From: Pontederia crassipes
Taxonomy: Eukaryota > Streptophyta > Magnoliopsida > Commelinales > Pontederiaceae
Direction of reading: 5' to 3'
Length of the DNA stretch: 64,000 bases
Assembly (NCBI GenBank): GCA_030549335.1
Contig: CM060191.1
Coordinates: 3,601,001 to 3,665,000 of the forward strand
The translations under genes and the position numbers were made by a program. This document shows positions 1-11,900 of this stretch, piece after piece (position 1 is the first letter of the stretch; each line of letters opens with the position of its first letter). A model generated the notes under the pieces. That model ran no database searches. It was not told where the DNA came from and worked only from the letters and a program-made list of their open reading frames with translations.

Positions 1-990
1 ATGGTGGTAATGCTAATTTATATGCTGCTTCATCAACTTTATCTAGAATCTCAAAAGGTCCAATGTATTTTGGTGTTAGCTTTCTTTTCTTGCTAAATCT
101 CATAACACCTTTAGTTGGAGAGACTTTAAGTATCACATGATCACCAACTTCATAGACTTGCTCCATTCTTCTCAAATCCGCATAATTCTTTTGTATACTT
201 TCTGCTGCTAACATCCTTTGCTTGATAAGCTCTACTTTATCAACATACATGTGGACCAAATCTGGTCCAAGATACCTTCCTTCCCCGGTTTCATTCCAAC
301 ATGCCGGAGAACGACAGACCTACCATATAGAGCTTCAAATTGAGTTTTCTTGATATTTGAGAGATAACTATTATTATAAGCAAACTCCGCCAAAGAAAGG
401 TGGTCATCCCAATTTTCATGCCAATCTAAGGCACAAGCCCTAAGCATATCTTTAACTGTTTGAATTGTTCTTTTGCTTTGGCCGTCGGTTTGAGGGTGGA
501 ATGTCGTACCAAAATTTAGTCTTGTTCCAAATACATTTTGAAAATCTTTTCAAAATTTTGAAGTGAACTTCGGATCTCTATCTGAAACGATAGAAACCGG
601 AATTCCGTGTAAACGGATAATCTTATTCACATATAGTTCAACCATACTTTTCATGGATTGACTCACTTTCATAGGGATAAAGTGAGCCGACTTCAACAAA
701 CGATCAACTACAACCCATATTGCATCATTTCCTTTCAGGGTTCGAGGTAATCCTACCACAAAGTCTATGGAGATACTTTGCCATTTTTATTTCGGAATAG
801 GTAAAGATTGTAATTTACCACAAGGCCTTCGGTGCTCAATCTTGACTTGTTGATAAACTATGCACTTGACTACATACTTGGCCACTTTCTTCTTCATGTC
901 TTCCCACCAAAAGTTTCTTTGCAAATTCTTGAACATTTTGATGCTTCCGGGATGAATTGAAAATTCGAACTTGTGATACTCATACAAAAT
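1..990 (-). pseudogene. Ty3 integrase region, inactivated
   Basis: Remains of a retrotransposon integrase, the enzyme that joins element DNA to the genome. From N to C terminus: an HHCC-type zinc module (about 990-790) in which the last CxxC reads CIVY, so a zinc-binding Cys is Tyr; a DDE core in which the two Asp motifs (DFVVGLPRT near 760, SDRDPKF near 585) remain but the catalytic Glu in the usual QSERTIQ motif is Lys (codon 472-474); then a conserved FAYNNSY block near 375; then a YIGPF (GPY/F) module near 80. The reading frame is also interrupted. Family features are known; loss of function is inferred from these residues. Confidence 0.88.
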
Positions 991-1020
991 CTCTCTTCTT
1001 AATTCCTTGTCTTTTTGTAC

Positions 1021-2671
1021 TCATAATCGGTTCTTGTATCTAATTGCATCATCTTCACCATACCAGAAGTGATTTATTTCCCTTTGACAAACATTAATCA
1101 TTCTAGTATATTTCGGGTCCCTTCTTTGAGCTTCCATAATCCTTCTCACCAAACTTGATTCGATCACATGATGAGCCATACATATGATTCTTCGATCACA
1201 AATGTTTGGGGTCCATTGCACTATGCTTTCCATAAGATTCCACTTGTGTACTCTCAAACATCCAAGTGATCCTTCCCACTTGCGACTTAGTGCATCGACA
1301 ACTACATTTGCTTTTTCGGGGTAGTACAATATAGCGAGCTCATAGTCTTTAAGGAACTCGAGTCATCTTCTTTGCCTCATGTTTAATTCTTTTTGTGAGA
1401 ACACGTACTTCAAGCTCCTGTGATCCGTGTACATTTCAAAATTTTCACCATACAAGTAATGGTGCCATATCTTCAATGCAAATACGATTGCCGCTAACTC
1501 TAAGTCACGAGTTGGATAGTTGACTTCATGCTTCTTCAATTGTCGAGAAGCATATTCCACCACCTTGCCATGTTGCATAAGCGCACAACCTAAGCCGGTA
1601 CTACATACATCACTATAAACAACATATCCTCCACTTCCTGAAGGAATGACTAGAATTGGTGCTATTGTAAGTTTTCTTTTTAGCTCTAGGAAGCTTGCTT
1701 CACGTGTTTGTGACCATATAAATTTCTCGCCCTTCCTTGTTAGTTTTTTTCATAAGTGCGGCAATCTTAGAAAAGCCTTGGATAAATCTTCTATAATATT
1801 CGGCCAGTCCCAAGAAGCTTCTAATTTCAGTCACATTCTTTGACCTACTCCAATTAGTAATTGCTTCAACTTTAGCCGGATCCACGGCTACTCCATGTCT
1901 TGACACAATATGTCCAAGGGACATCACTTCTTCAAGCTAAAATTCACATTTAGAAAACTTGGCGTAGAACTTATTCCTTTTTAAAATTTCCAACACAATA
2001 CGGAGGTGTTCCCGGTGCTCTTCCGGGCTTGATGAGTAGATGAGGATGTCATTCACAAATACGATCACAAACTTGTTCAAGTATGAGTGGAAGACACTAT
2101 TCATCAAATCCATGAAGGCGGCAGGCGCATTCGTTAGTCCAAAAGGCATAACTAAAAACTCATAGTACCCATACCTTGAACGAAAAGCCGCCTTTGGAAC
2201 ATCTTGCTCGGTTACCCTTAATTGGTGGTAGCCACTCCTTAAGTCGATCTTTGAGAAAACCGACGCCGATGATAGTTAATAAAAAAGATCATCGATTCTT
2301 GACAAGGGGTACTTGTTCTTTACTGTCACTTTGTTGAGCATTTGATAGTCGATGCACAACCTTAAAGAGTCATCCTTGTTCTTGACAAATAGTAGTGGTG
2401 CGCCCCATGGTGAGACGCTTGGCCTAATGAACCCCTTATCCAAAAGTTCTTGCAATTGCGTCTTCAATTCATGCATCTCCGTCGGAGCCATTCGGTAAAG
2501 CGGTTTTGAAATGGGTGCCGTACCCGAAAGTAGTTCGATATTGAACTCAACTTTCCTTCTTGGCGGCAATCCCGCAATGTCTTCTTCTGGTAAGACATCG
2601 GGATATTCTCTTATCACATCTAAGGATTCAAGTGCTTTGAATTGTGAATCCGTCTTGATGACACTTGTCAA
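1021..2671 (-). pseudogene. Ty3 reverse transcriptase and RNase H, inactivated
   Basis: The RT palm and fingers run from about 2560 to 1940: [20 protein letters not shown] near 2400, [10 protein letters not shown] near 2350, [12 protein letters not shown] near 2130. The polymerase box that should hold two Asp residues reads FVND; the first Asp codon is AAT (2051-2053). RNase H follows (about 1640-1360) with [19 protein letters not shown] and TDHRSLKY, then the connection with ANVVVDALSRK near 1290. A stop codon at 2276-2278 breaks the RT frame and more breaks follow. The missing catalytic Asp together with stops makes this copy enzymatically dead; that is inference from well-known active-site rules. 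Confidence 0.9.
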
Positions 2672-2674
2672 AAA

Positions 2675-3103
2675 TCATCTCGCTCCTTTCTTGATCATCT
2701 TAATTGTTGAAATTAGCACCTTGACTTTTTTGGAGGGAATTCCTCGAATTATTGTGGGCTTTCCTTGATGATCACCTATAAAGATTTTCTTTCCTTTGCA
2801 ATACATACGAGCATCATTATAGGATAACCAATCCATTTCTAGGATTACATCATAATCTATCATAGGAAGTAATATGAAGTCACATGGAAAATTCTTCATA
2901 TCTATTTCTATAGATACATTGGGAATATATCTTCTAATGGCTACCATTCCGGTGGGAGTCACTACCTCTAGTTGACACTTAATAATTAGAGGCCTTACTT
3001 CTAGCATGCTAGCAAATGCATGTAAGATAAAGGAATGAGTTGCACCCGAATCGAAGAGGACATTTGCATAGTGTCCGGCAATTAAAATATTACTTTGGAT
3101 CAC
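2675..3103 (-). pseudogene. Ty3 aspartic protease segment
   Basis: A retroviral-type aspartic protease, which cuts the Gag-Pol polyprotein. The active-site motif LFDSGATHSFI is intact near 3050, with an IDYDVILEMDWL block about 60 residues later, normally DVILGMDWL in plant Ty3 elements. The segment ends at an in-frame stop before RT. It sits between the gag zinc knuckles and RT in the same orientation, as expected for a single Gag-Pol polyprotein. Confidence 0.85.
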
Positions 3104-3109
3104 ATCATT

Positions 3110-4042
3110 TTTCTAAGTGGCTTCATCCACTTCCATGGCAAACACTCTTGCCGGAGCTCTTGGCGGGTTTGCAACAATTTTTCCTTTGTTGCGATTATCT
3201 CCATGCTTCTCCGGGCAGTCACTTATATAGTGTCTCTCCTTGCCACATTGTAGGCATGTCCCGACCTTCATGCGACATTCACCAAAGTGAGTTCTTCCAC
3301 AATGCGGGCATGTGGACTTGGTTGGTTCTACCTTCTTTGGAGAATAGTATGGTGCCTTCCTTGGACTACTTCATTGGGCCTTTCCTTCATGCTTCTTGAT
3401 GGTCTTTCCCTTGGCAATCTTTCTTTCTTGGTACTTCCTTTCATGTTCAGCAGCAAGCTCCACCGCGTCCTTCATAGTGGTACAGCGACCACTCCTAACC
3501 CAAGGTTACAGTCCGGGGTTCAAATCATTGATGAATCTCTTCGTCCTTCGAAGCTCATTCTCATTGAGCTTCACATACTTCTCCAGCCTAAGAAAGGTGT
3601 TCACATACACATCCACAGTCATACTACCTTAGACAAGGTTGAGAAACTCGTCCATCTTCTTCTCTTTAACGTGATCAGGAAAGAAACGTGCCTCGAACGC
3701 TTTTACGAAACTTTTCCAATCAACTTCTTCTTCATTCTGGAAGGTAGTCTTCAGGAGTGCCTTCCACCATGCTTTTGATTGGCCGCAATGAGCGACATAC
3801 ATCACTTTCCAATCTTCAGGGCATCCCATGACTCTAAGGATATCCCCTACTTCCTCAACTCATGATTTAGCTAATTCGGGGTCTCCTATTCCATCGAACT
3901 TTGGAGGTTGGAGTCTCAGGAACCTCTCAATGGAAGTATATGGTTCGTTAGTCCTTTGGACATTTTGTGTCGTTCGGATTAACCCATCAATGAACGTGTT
4001 CCTTTCATCCTCCTCATCAACAATAGCACGTCTTGGAGGCAT
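3110..4042 (-). pseudogene. Ty3 gag (capsid and nucleocapsid), broken
   Basis: Gag starts at the ATG at 4042 (MPPRRAIVDEEDERNTF). A capsid-type region follows (FLRLQPPKFDG, then KAWWKALL, then DHVKEKKMDEFLNL). Two zinc knuckles lie near 3240-3310: CPHCGRTHFGEC and CLQCGKERHYISDC, the second being CX2CX4HX4C. In-frame stops occur at 3860-3862 and 3629-3631, and more follow. The first stop falls where a Trp is usual and the second where Gln is usual, each a single transition. The start is supported by its position about 190 bases after the primer binding site. Confidence 0.87.
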
Positions 4043-4230
4043 CTACATTCACATTTAAATAACACAATAATGTCATTAGCATGAGTTAAGCATGAAAGGA
4101 CATGTACCTTTAGGTTCGGTAGCACCTCATGACGATTGCACATGAACTTTACACTTAGACTTCTAACTTGGACACTTTAGCCAACCAATGACTTACACAT
4201 CCTATGACCTATACACATGAGCCAAACTAT

Positions 4231-4244
4231 GGCTCTGATATCAA
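4231..4244 (-). promoter_or_regulatory. Retrotransposon primer binding site (initiator tRNA-Met type)
   Basis: On the minus strand, just inside the 5' LTR, the sequence reads TTGATATCAGAGCC. The canonical plant site complementary to the 3' end of tRNA-iMet is TGGTATCAGAGC, one mismatch away. It lies 1 to 2 bases from the LTR end, the normal spacing for minus-strand priming. Confidence 0.82.
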
Positions 4245-5189
4245 CTGTAACGCCCTCAAAATTCGACCCCAATTTAGATCGCTAAATCCAGGCGGCGTTA
4301 CTTTGACCTTCACATGACCTAATTACATAAACATCGCAGCGAAAAGATAATATGATAACTTAAAACAATAACGTCATAAACAGCGGAAGACTTCCTAGAT
4401 CAACAAAACAAATCCAAGATAACATACTGGCCCATGGGCATAATAGGCTCTAACGTATACCCAACAAAGAGTTCATTATACATAAATGAGTTCTAGTAAA
4501 GTACATGACTCCATAAGGCCCATAAGCCATACATAAATCACTCTTACAAGAGTTCATCAAAATGACATAATATAAGTAAGATAACTTGGGCCGTAGCCCA
4601 ACTCGTCAATGTGCAATGTCTTCGTCATGAAGCCTTCGCCGCCGAACCTATACCTCATCCATACCTGCACGGATCCATGTGGTGCAAGGAATTTCTTCCA
4701 TTAGAGTATGTTGAGACTCATGCATGCTATGATCTTATAACATAATCTCTACATGTCATGGCATATGCATATCATCATTATGAGACATAAATCTTATGCA
4801 TGCTATGAACTACTTGTGCATACTATATGACATGTGAGCATATCATCATGGCAAGATAAGATAAATATGTAACATCATAATCTTTAGTCAAGCATATCAT
4901 AACTTATCATTATGCTAAAGCATATCATGATCTTACTTTATTTTACTTTGTCATCTTTGTTCATGTCATGATATGATGTGACAAGTGGACATTCATATTG
5001 CATCCTCATAGGTGCATACTTCTTCATACTTCTTTATCATCTTTAACTTTATGTTCCAAGTCATTTATCATTCATCTTTTCGTCTTTCATCTTTACTTAG
5101 ATACTTTCTTATCTTGTTTATTGGGAAGACCATGTTGAATTCGTGGGAATTGGCTAGCTAAACCATAATTGGAGTCGTGGGTAGCCAAT

Positions 5190-5350
5190 AGAGACGCCAC
5201 ACTCAAGGGTGGAACTCGCCTCTTGATTCCGCGCAGGCCCAATAGAGACGTCACAATCAAGGGTGGAACTCGTCTCAACTTGTGGAAATGCCACACTCAA
5301 GGGTGAAACTCGTTTCCCCGGAAAATGCCACAACTTAGGGGCAGAACCCA
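5190..5350. repeat. Diverged short tandem block inside the LTR
   Basis: The phrase GCCACACTCAAGGGTGGAAC and its variants recur at 5196, 5250, 5290 and 5327, spaced 54, 40 and 37 bases. The spacing shortens along the array, so this is an old, unevenly decayed tandem array rather than a regular satellite. Confidence 0.75.
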
Positions 5351-5535
5351 TTTCCCCTCTTCGATTACAACAAGACACCTTCATGTCAATCCGTCTTTTA
5401 TTTGCACGTCATCAATACACACAATCATTCGATACATGTTGCATGTTTTAATCCTTTTTAAGGTCGTACATACTTCAAATCATGCTGTGGACATTCAATC
5501 ACAACCAATCATCAGCCCAGAATTGAACGATCATT

Positions 5536-5950
5536 TTGGGCCACGATCGACCGTTGGACTAGTATCGGACGACCAGTCGGATTATCGGTCGACCGCTATG
5601 GTCCTTTCGGACGACCAAAACTGTGCTTCGGTTCGATCGCTAATCACAGAATGTGACGACTCTCTGAAACGAACGACCGCTGGGATATCGATCGACCGCT
5701 ATAGGTTTTTCGGACGACTGAAACAGGGCGTTAGGTCGTCCGCTAATCACAGAATGTAACGATCACTCAAACCGGACGACCGTTGGAAAATCGATCGACC
5801 GTCTCCTGACTTTCGGACGACCGATACAGGACGTTCGGACGTCTGCTAATCACAAAATCTAACGACCCTTTCAGAACGGACGACCGTTGATGGATCGGTC
5901 GACCGTTAGATAGAGTTTAACACTGCAACGGTTTCCAGAACGGTGGACCG
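5536..5950. repeat. 103-bp tandem repeat array in the LTR
   Basis: GCTAATCACA occurs at 5639, 5742 and 5845, exactly 103 bases apart, and the flanking GATCGACCG and CGGACGACC blocks repeat in step, giving about four diverged units. Each unit carries several copies of the short motif GACGACCG or ATCGACCG. Such arrays in plant LTRs often lie in the U3 regulatory part, but a role here is inference. Confidence 0.85.
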
Positions 5951-6612
5951 ATACTTTATTGGTCGCCCGTTCTGGGCCGATAGATACACGATTTTTACAC
6001 CATCCTCTCTACAATCTTGCATACTTTTACATATTGAGCACAAAAATGATTCCACACAACATATGAAACATTCCTAGCATTCTAACAGTGAAGTAAACAG
6101 TGTAATCACATAAGGACATCAAACATGCTCATCACAATCATGGATGTACATGCACATTGAACTAATTTCTTTTTGAGCCAACATGAGAAGCAATAGAATA
6201 GTAGTCATGATAAGCATGAAGCACATTACATTCTACTCATTATTAGTAACGAACATAAATCTCTAATGCACATTCTCTAACCCTTAAGCTTAAGAACAAA
6301 GGGTTTGTTCTTCTTGCCCTAATCCATAAGGAGAGTTTTGGGAGGTTTGGATTCCCTCAAACATATCTTAATAGCAATGTCTTAAACTCTAATCTTCTTC
6401 TTCTCTTATCTTGCACAATCTCTCTCTTCTAACCTTCCTCCTCCTTGGATGTTGCTGTGTGCTACAGTGAAAGAGTGGACTTGTGAGCTAAGCTACTGTA
6501 GCTAGATGAGTGGAGTAAAAGAGAAAAGGGAAGGCTTACTGTAGCTACAGTAATCGGATTACTGTAGTAAGAAGTAGCTTGGTGGTCTTCCGACAAGGAG
6601 GGATTAGAGACC

Positions 6613-6653
6613 GAGAGAGAGAGAGAGGGGGGGGGGGGGGGGGGGGGGGGGGG
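6613..6653. repeat. (GA)n followed by a 27-base G homopolymer
   Basis: A GA dinucleotide run turns into an uninterrupted G tract at 6627-6653, near the LTR 5' end on the minus strand. It could form a G-quadruplex; it could also be wrongly sized in the assembly. Confidence 0.8.
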
Positions 6654-6801
6654 TCTTTTGGGGTGGTGCTTTCGGCTGGGAGTGCGGGGAAAAAGGTTTA
6701 GGGCATTAGTTTAATGCATGCTAGGTAGTTGGGCTTGGGCTGCTGTAGGCGTGTGGGCTTCTTTGATCCTTTTTCTTTTTTTTTCACGTTAGGATATTAC
6801 A

Positions 6802-8967
6802 AAATGTATGGCCAAAGAAGAGGCAACCTGGCCAGGCAGTCAAGGTCGGCTCACAGGCATTCCTCATCCGTGCACTGTGGCGCGACCATGGCCGGCCGGC
6901 AATGGCTGCAACCAAGGGAGCATTCCAGTGACAAAAGGAATGAAAAAAAAGAACGAAACTAAGGAAAAAAGGTACGAAGAATCAAGTGATGACCTTTTTT
7001 TAAGAGGATCAAATAATGACCTTACCAAGCAATGAAGGAGATATCGTCGTCAGATCAGCCAATCATCGGATCGCAGAAGTTAATCGCTGGATTCTTGTCT
7101 CAAGTAGTTCATCGACTTGAGAACTGTACGCACTCGACTCGAAGGATGGACGCCTTCGATCGTTGTCGGAACGCTACCAGTTCGTCTGTGACTTGGATCC
7201 TCCACTTCACAGTCGCCGCACACTGGATTGACGTCAAAGACGCTGAGATCGTGAGATGCGAATGACGAACAAGAGTTTTTAGTTTCGAGCAATGTTGTCA
7301 AAATCATACCCCGGCCGTTCAATCAGTTTAGTCATGAACCGGTGATTCGGTTGGATTAGATGTCACAATCGATTTTGATGTTGAACTTGGTTCAATTTAA
7401 AATTTGAAAAGGAATTTAAAAAATGATAAAAATAGTAAAGTTAAATGAGGAAAAAGGGAAAGAAATATAAGAAATATGTGTAAAATTAAATAAGAATTGA
7501 AATAAAAAGGCAAGTATTTAAAATTGAATAATATTAAAATGAAAAATTATCAAATGGCATAAATAAAGGAAATCAGAAGGAAAGTACTAAACATAAAAAA
7601 GAAATAAAAATAATTTAAGATAAAATTTATTAATATAGCATCTATCATCATTAAATAATAGATATTAAATTAATAAATATCTATTTATATGTTAATCATT
7701 ATTATTTATCATTATAAAACTTTTAATAAATAAAAATTATGTTATATCAATATTCGTATACTATATCATATAACTTATACTATATCTTTATAATTATTAT
7801 AAATAATATTATTTTAATAAAATCATATTCAATTCTATCGGATCCGTCTAATCGTGACTTGGTGATGAGTTCGGTCCGAACACCAGTCCCTGAAAACATT
7901 GTTTTCGAGTTTGATGATTTAAAAAAAGAAAAAAAAAAAGAACCGGCTAGCTCATTTTAACCTATATAATATAATTTGACCGGCTTAACACAAGTCAAAC
8001 CACCAATACTCGTTTTTTCTCAACCTATCAAATATCCAAAAACTGAGGGACGAATTTCCAACCTCTCAAATTTCCACTCATAATAAGTGAAGGAACAAAA
8101 AAAAAAGAACGAAAAATAATCAGCATATACAATTGGCATTTGCATCTTTAATTCGTCGTAGTTCTCTGTGAATATTTGAATTGAAAGAACTTAATAATTA
8201 GGTTGAAAAATTAGTGTGACAAATTAATTTTATTGAATGTTTGAAAGAAATATAGGAATTATAAATATAAATATAATTTTATTAGTTAATTAATAAATAT
8301 TAAGTATAAATTTAAAAAGATATGTTAATTTAAAAAGAAAGATATTATTAAAATATAATAAATTATATTTAACAAAACATTTAAAAAAACTGAAATGACA
8401 AATAATAAATAATATTAAATTAATTCTTTTATAATAAATATATTATATATAATATATAATTTCTTTGTGGGAGGAATGTAAGAGAGAAAATAAGAGAAGA
8501 AAACAAATAGATTTTAAAAAAAACGTGACACAATCAATTCCTGCCTCAGAGTTCTAACGTCGATTCTACTCAACATTTGTCGATTTTACTAAATATCACA
8601 TCGACGGAATCAGTCGAAACAATCGTTCCATGAATTTGACGAAAACTCTCTCCAGATATTTCCGAAAGATATTACAAACAAATTTAATGTGTGAAGAAAA
8701 TTAAGTTGCACAAATCATCAGTAAATTAGTCTGAGAACCCACATAGCAAAATCATAAAACGTGAATATGTGCAAAATCAGTTCATTACTGCAATAGGCTT
8801 TTACTCTAATTGGTTTGGTAAGATATACTTGGAGCAGATAAATTCAAAAAAGGAGTTATAATAAAAATAATAATTAAAGATATATCGAAGCTAAATCTAT
8901 ATATTTGAATTTGGTGAGCAGCATGTCAAAAATTCATCCTATGGGCAATTAATTGACAATATGAAGA
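6802..8967. other. Intergenic, no gene recognised
   Basis: From 6802 to about 7330 the DNA is of mixed composition with short open frames that match nothing I know. From 7380 to 8900 it is extremely AT-rich with many A/T runs. I see no conserved protein motif, no RNA gene and no clear transposon ends here. Confidence 0.6.
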
Positions 8968-11900
8968 CTATTCATCCATTGAGAAAAGTAATCTCTGAGC
9001 ATGTAGTACAAGTGGTGAACCTTGTCTAGTTCTCTCTAAAATTTGTTGGATTAACATCTTCTCTTCTTTATCTTCATATTCATCTTCACTTGTTATGTGG
9101 TTGTCAGTATGACCATCTGATCCTTTGCTCCAGAAGATCTCCTCCACTGGCGGCTGCTCCTTGTCAAAGTACCTTTTTCCTTCCATGCCCCATATAAAAC
9201 TCTGATTAGATGAATGCAAATTATTTCCAAAGTTGTCACTGAAGTTAGTAGTCGATGGAGGGTCTTCCTCGGTGTCGGCCAACCTCACAAACTCTTCATA
9301 AGCTTCATTATATGCATTTAATGCATCGCCAGAAAGGCTTATGCAAAATGTCTGGTCTAAGTTGTTTTCCATTCCTAAAACAGTTGGGCTTCCTTGGTTC
9401 GAAGAAGATCCCATGTCACTGCTTGAGAAGGCCCTGTGCGAATGAAGACCTTCGATGTGCATCAGCTGCAATTGCCTCTGGCTTTGTTGCAGTGCTTGTT
9501 CTAGATCCTTAATTTGTTCTTCTAGTCTCGATTTAATCACTTCATGAAGTCGCAAGCTTAGCTCATGTGGAGATACTGCATAGTTTCCACTATGGTCACG
9601 ATTTGTTGATGTACTTGTGTTATCACTGCCACGATCATCCTGGTCTCCACCAATTTCATTTGCAAACATGTCTGCTCTTAGTTCCCCATGAGTAACATCT
9701 ACTATGAGATCAGGATCAAGCTGTCATAAGAAATCAACATTAACATTGGAAATCATAATGTTGTACATTGGGAAAATGAAAAAGTTTAGAAAAAATGGCA
9801 AGTTTATAAAAAAAAATCAACATTATCATGTTCTTAATTTATCCCTCTCAAAAGAAAAAAATGAAAAGTTTATACAGAATCTAACAACAACAACAACAAC
9901 AACATCCCACTAGGTGGGGTTGGCTACATGGATCATACGACGCCATTCCGCTCTATTAGTATCCAAACCTTTCGGTATATTCGTTGATCCAGGTTCATAA
10001 GATTCGACAGGGTTTTACGCTGGCTGTCGGGGTCTAACACAACCCTCCTCCTTTATCCGGACTTGGGACCGGCTATAAAACATAGGCGGAGTTTTATACA
10101 GAATCTAAATTGTCATAAAAAATTACAAATCTGAAATATATGCCAAGGACCAAAAGAATGGAAGACAAGTAAGAAAAAGGTTATTTCCACTTTCCTCCTT
10201 AAACTATGGAAAATTTTGTCTCACCTCAAAATTAAGGAATTAACCGCTTACCACCTTAAAGCATCAAAAGTTTTTCACTTCATTTCATCAACTTTTCTGT
10301 CAACCATACCCTTTATTATCCAATTATGTATAGTATTGAGATCACCCTTATACTTGGATGCAAAGACATTTGCAAGTCCTAATTATTGTGTTTTCTACTA
10401 AACTAGAAAATATCACAATGGCATGTTTAGGTTGAAGGGCAAAGTAAATGCAAAGGAAGGATTATAATATAACAAGAATAAAGAATTGCATTAATATTGA
10501 AAGTTTCAAAATGATTTTATGCAGGTCTACAACCCACATATTAGAAATCACGAGTATAATACAAGCATATTAATTCTTGATGGGGAACATATGTTATTTG
10601 CTCTAGATTGATATTAGGGAAAAACGAATAAGTGGAGCATTTTTTTATCCATATGCTCTCAAAAAACTTTTTTTATCCACAACTGAAGCATCATTGGTGT
10701 CAAAATCAATTATTAAGATGTCACACAAATCAATAAGAATATCAATGATTAAGATGTCAAAATCGATGATTAAGGTGAGTCCCATTGTATCTAAAAGTTA
10801 AATTGCATCTCAATCATTAATAAGAAGATTAATGGTGCTACATATGTGTATAGCAATAAATGTTTTACATAATCCTTAACCCCTTGTATTATTGTCACAA
10901 TTACATAATGACTCCGAAATAAAACAATGTTATTTTTCCTCTTTAACATAAAAACAATGTTATTTTATTTAACAGAATTTGTGTGTTTAGGAAATCAAAT
11001 CTAACCAAACTTTGTAAAAATTGGCCTTTGTAATCATGACGAATACAAGATATTGACTTGCTTCAATAAATTTTCTGATTACATACACAAGAATCATAAT
11101 TTTTTTAGAGGAAGCTGAAATATTTTCCTATCAAATTCCACAAAAATTAAACAGAAATTTTTTTTTAAAAAATGATCACACAGGTTTACCTCACTAAGCC
11201 TAGACATTTGACCATCCAAACTAGAGGCATTAATATTCAATTCCAATCTCTCCAGCTCTGCCTCAAGCTCAGCTTCTATGTTACTCATTGATTCAAACTT
11301 AAGCAACTGCGAGGCATCTTCATCATTCTGATTTGTAGGATGATATGTCCGAATCTGATTCCTTGTAGATTCAGCAAGTGCTTCTGCTGTATCAGTAATA
11401 GCATCTGATTGATGGTTTCTATGTGCCTCATTGTGCAGTTCTTTAACGGTCATGGATTCTTTCATCTCCAGCTCATCTTGCAAATCTTGAACCAAGTTTT
11501 TTGTGCTCTTCAGCATGTCATTTAATCTATCTACTTCTCTTCTATTAAATAAAATAGTGTATATGATGCCAATACTGACTCCAATGGAGAAAATATGTAG
11601 TCCATCAGATAAATCTGCACAGGAAAAAAAATGTTGCCTTATAATGTTTAAGATATCTGGATCTAGATTTAGAGGTCAAACAGTGAACAGTATATAGAGG
11701 AGACTAAGTTCGTTCAGACCATAATGCGAGGAGAATTCTTAAACATTGTGGTATCAAAAATAGAAGACATTATTTTAATATGTGCATCCTTCAGAAATAT
11801 AAAATGCTTCTTTGCTCTTTGAATTAAAAGCATACTTCTAGACCAATAATAATAAATGTCTAAGTTTATGAGATAAATAAAAGCATATGGAGGTGGTGGC

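Larger units (their letters stand above)
1..6801 (-). mobile_element. Ty3/gypsy LTR retrotransposon, chromovirus-like, decayed, cut by left window edge
   Basis: Read on the minus strand the order is 5' LTR (6801-4246), primer binding site, gag with two zinc knuckles, aspartic protease (DSGATHS), reverse transcriptase, RNase H, integrase with HHCC, DDE core and a GPF module. Integrase after RNase H is the Ty3/gypsy order. A gag beginning MPPRR and the GPF module fit plant chromoviruses such as Tekay/Del; the lineage is inference and any chromodomain would lie left of base 1, as would the 3' LTR. The coding region is broken by several in-frame stops and altered catalytic residues, so this copy is not autonomous. 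The 5 bases after the LTR are 6802-6806; the partner TSD is outside the window. Confidence 0.93.
4246..6801 (-). repeat. 5' LTR of the Ty3 element (2556 bp)
   Basis: The LTR is bounded by TGTAA at 4246-4250 and TTACA at 6797-6801 on the plus strand, a 5-bp inverted end beginning TG and ending CA. The inner edge abuts the primer binding site. It contains no coding sequence. Inside are a diverged short tandem block (5190-5350), a 103-bp tandem array (about 5536-5950) and a GA tract followed by a long G homopolymer (6613-6653). Only one LTR is inside the window, so divergence between LTRs cannot be read. Confidence 0.9.

Noticed and set aside
7270-7920. Possible inverted ends (CAATGTTGTC and AAAACATTGTTTTC) around an AT-rich block
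   Set aside because: The match is short and degenerate, with no target duplication.
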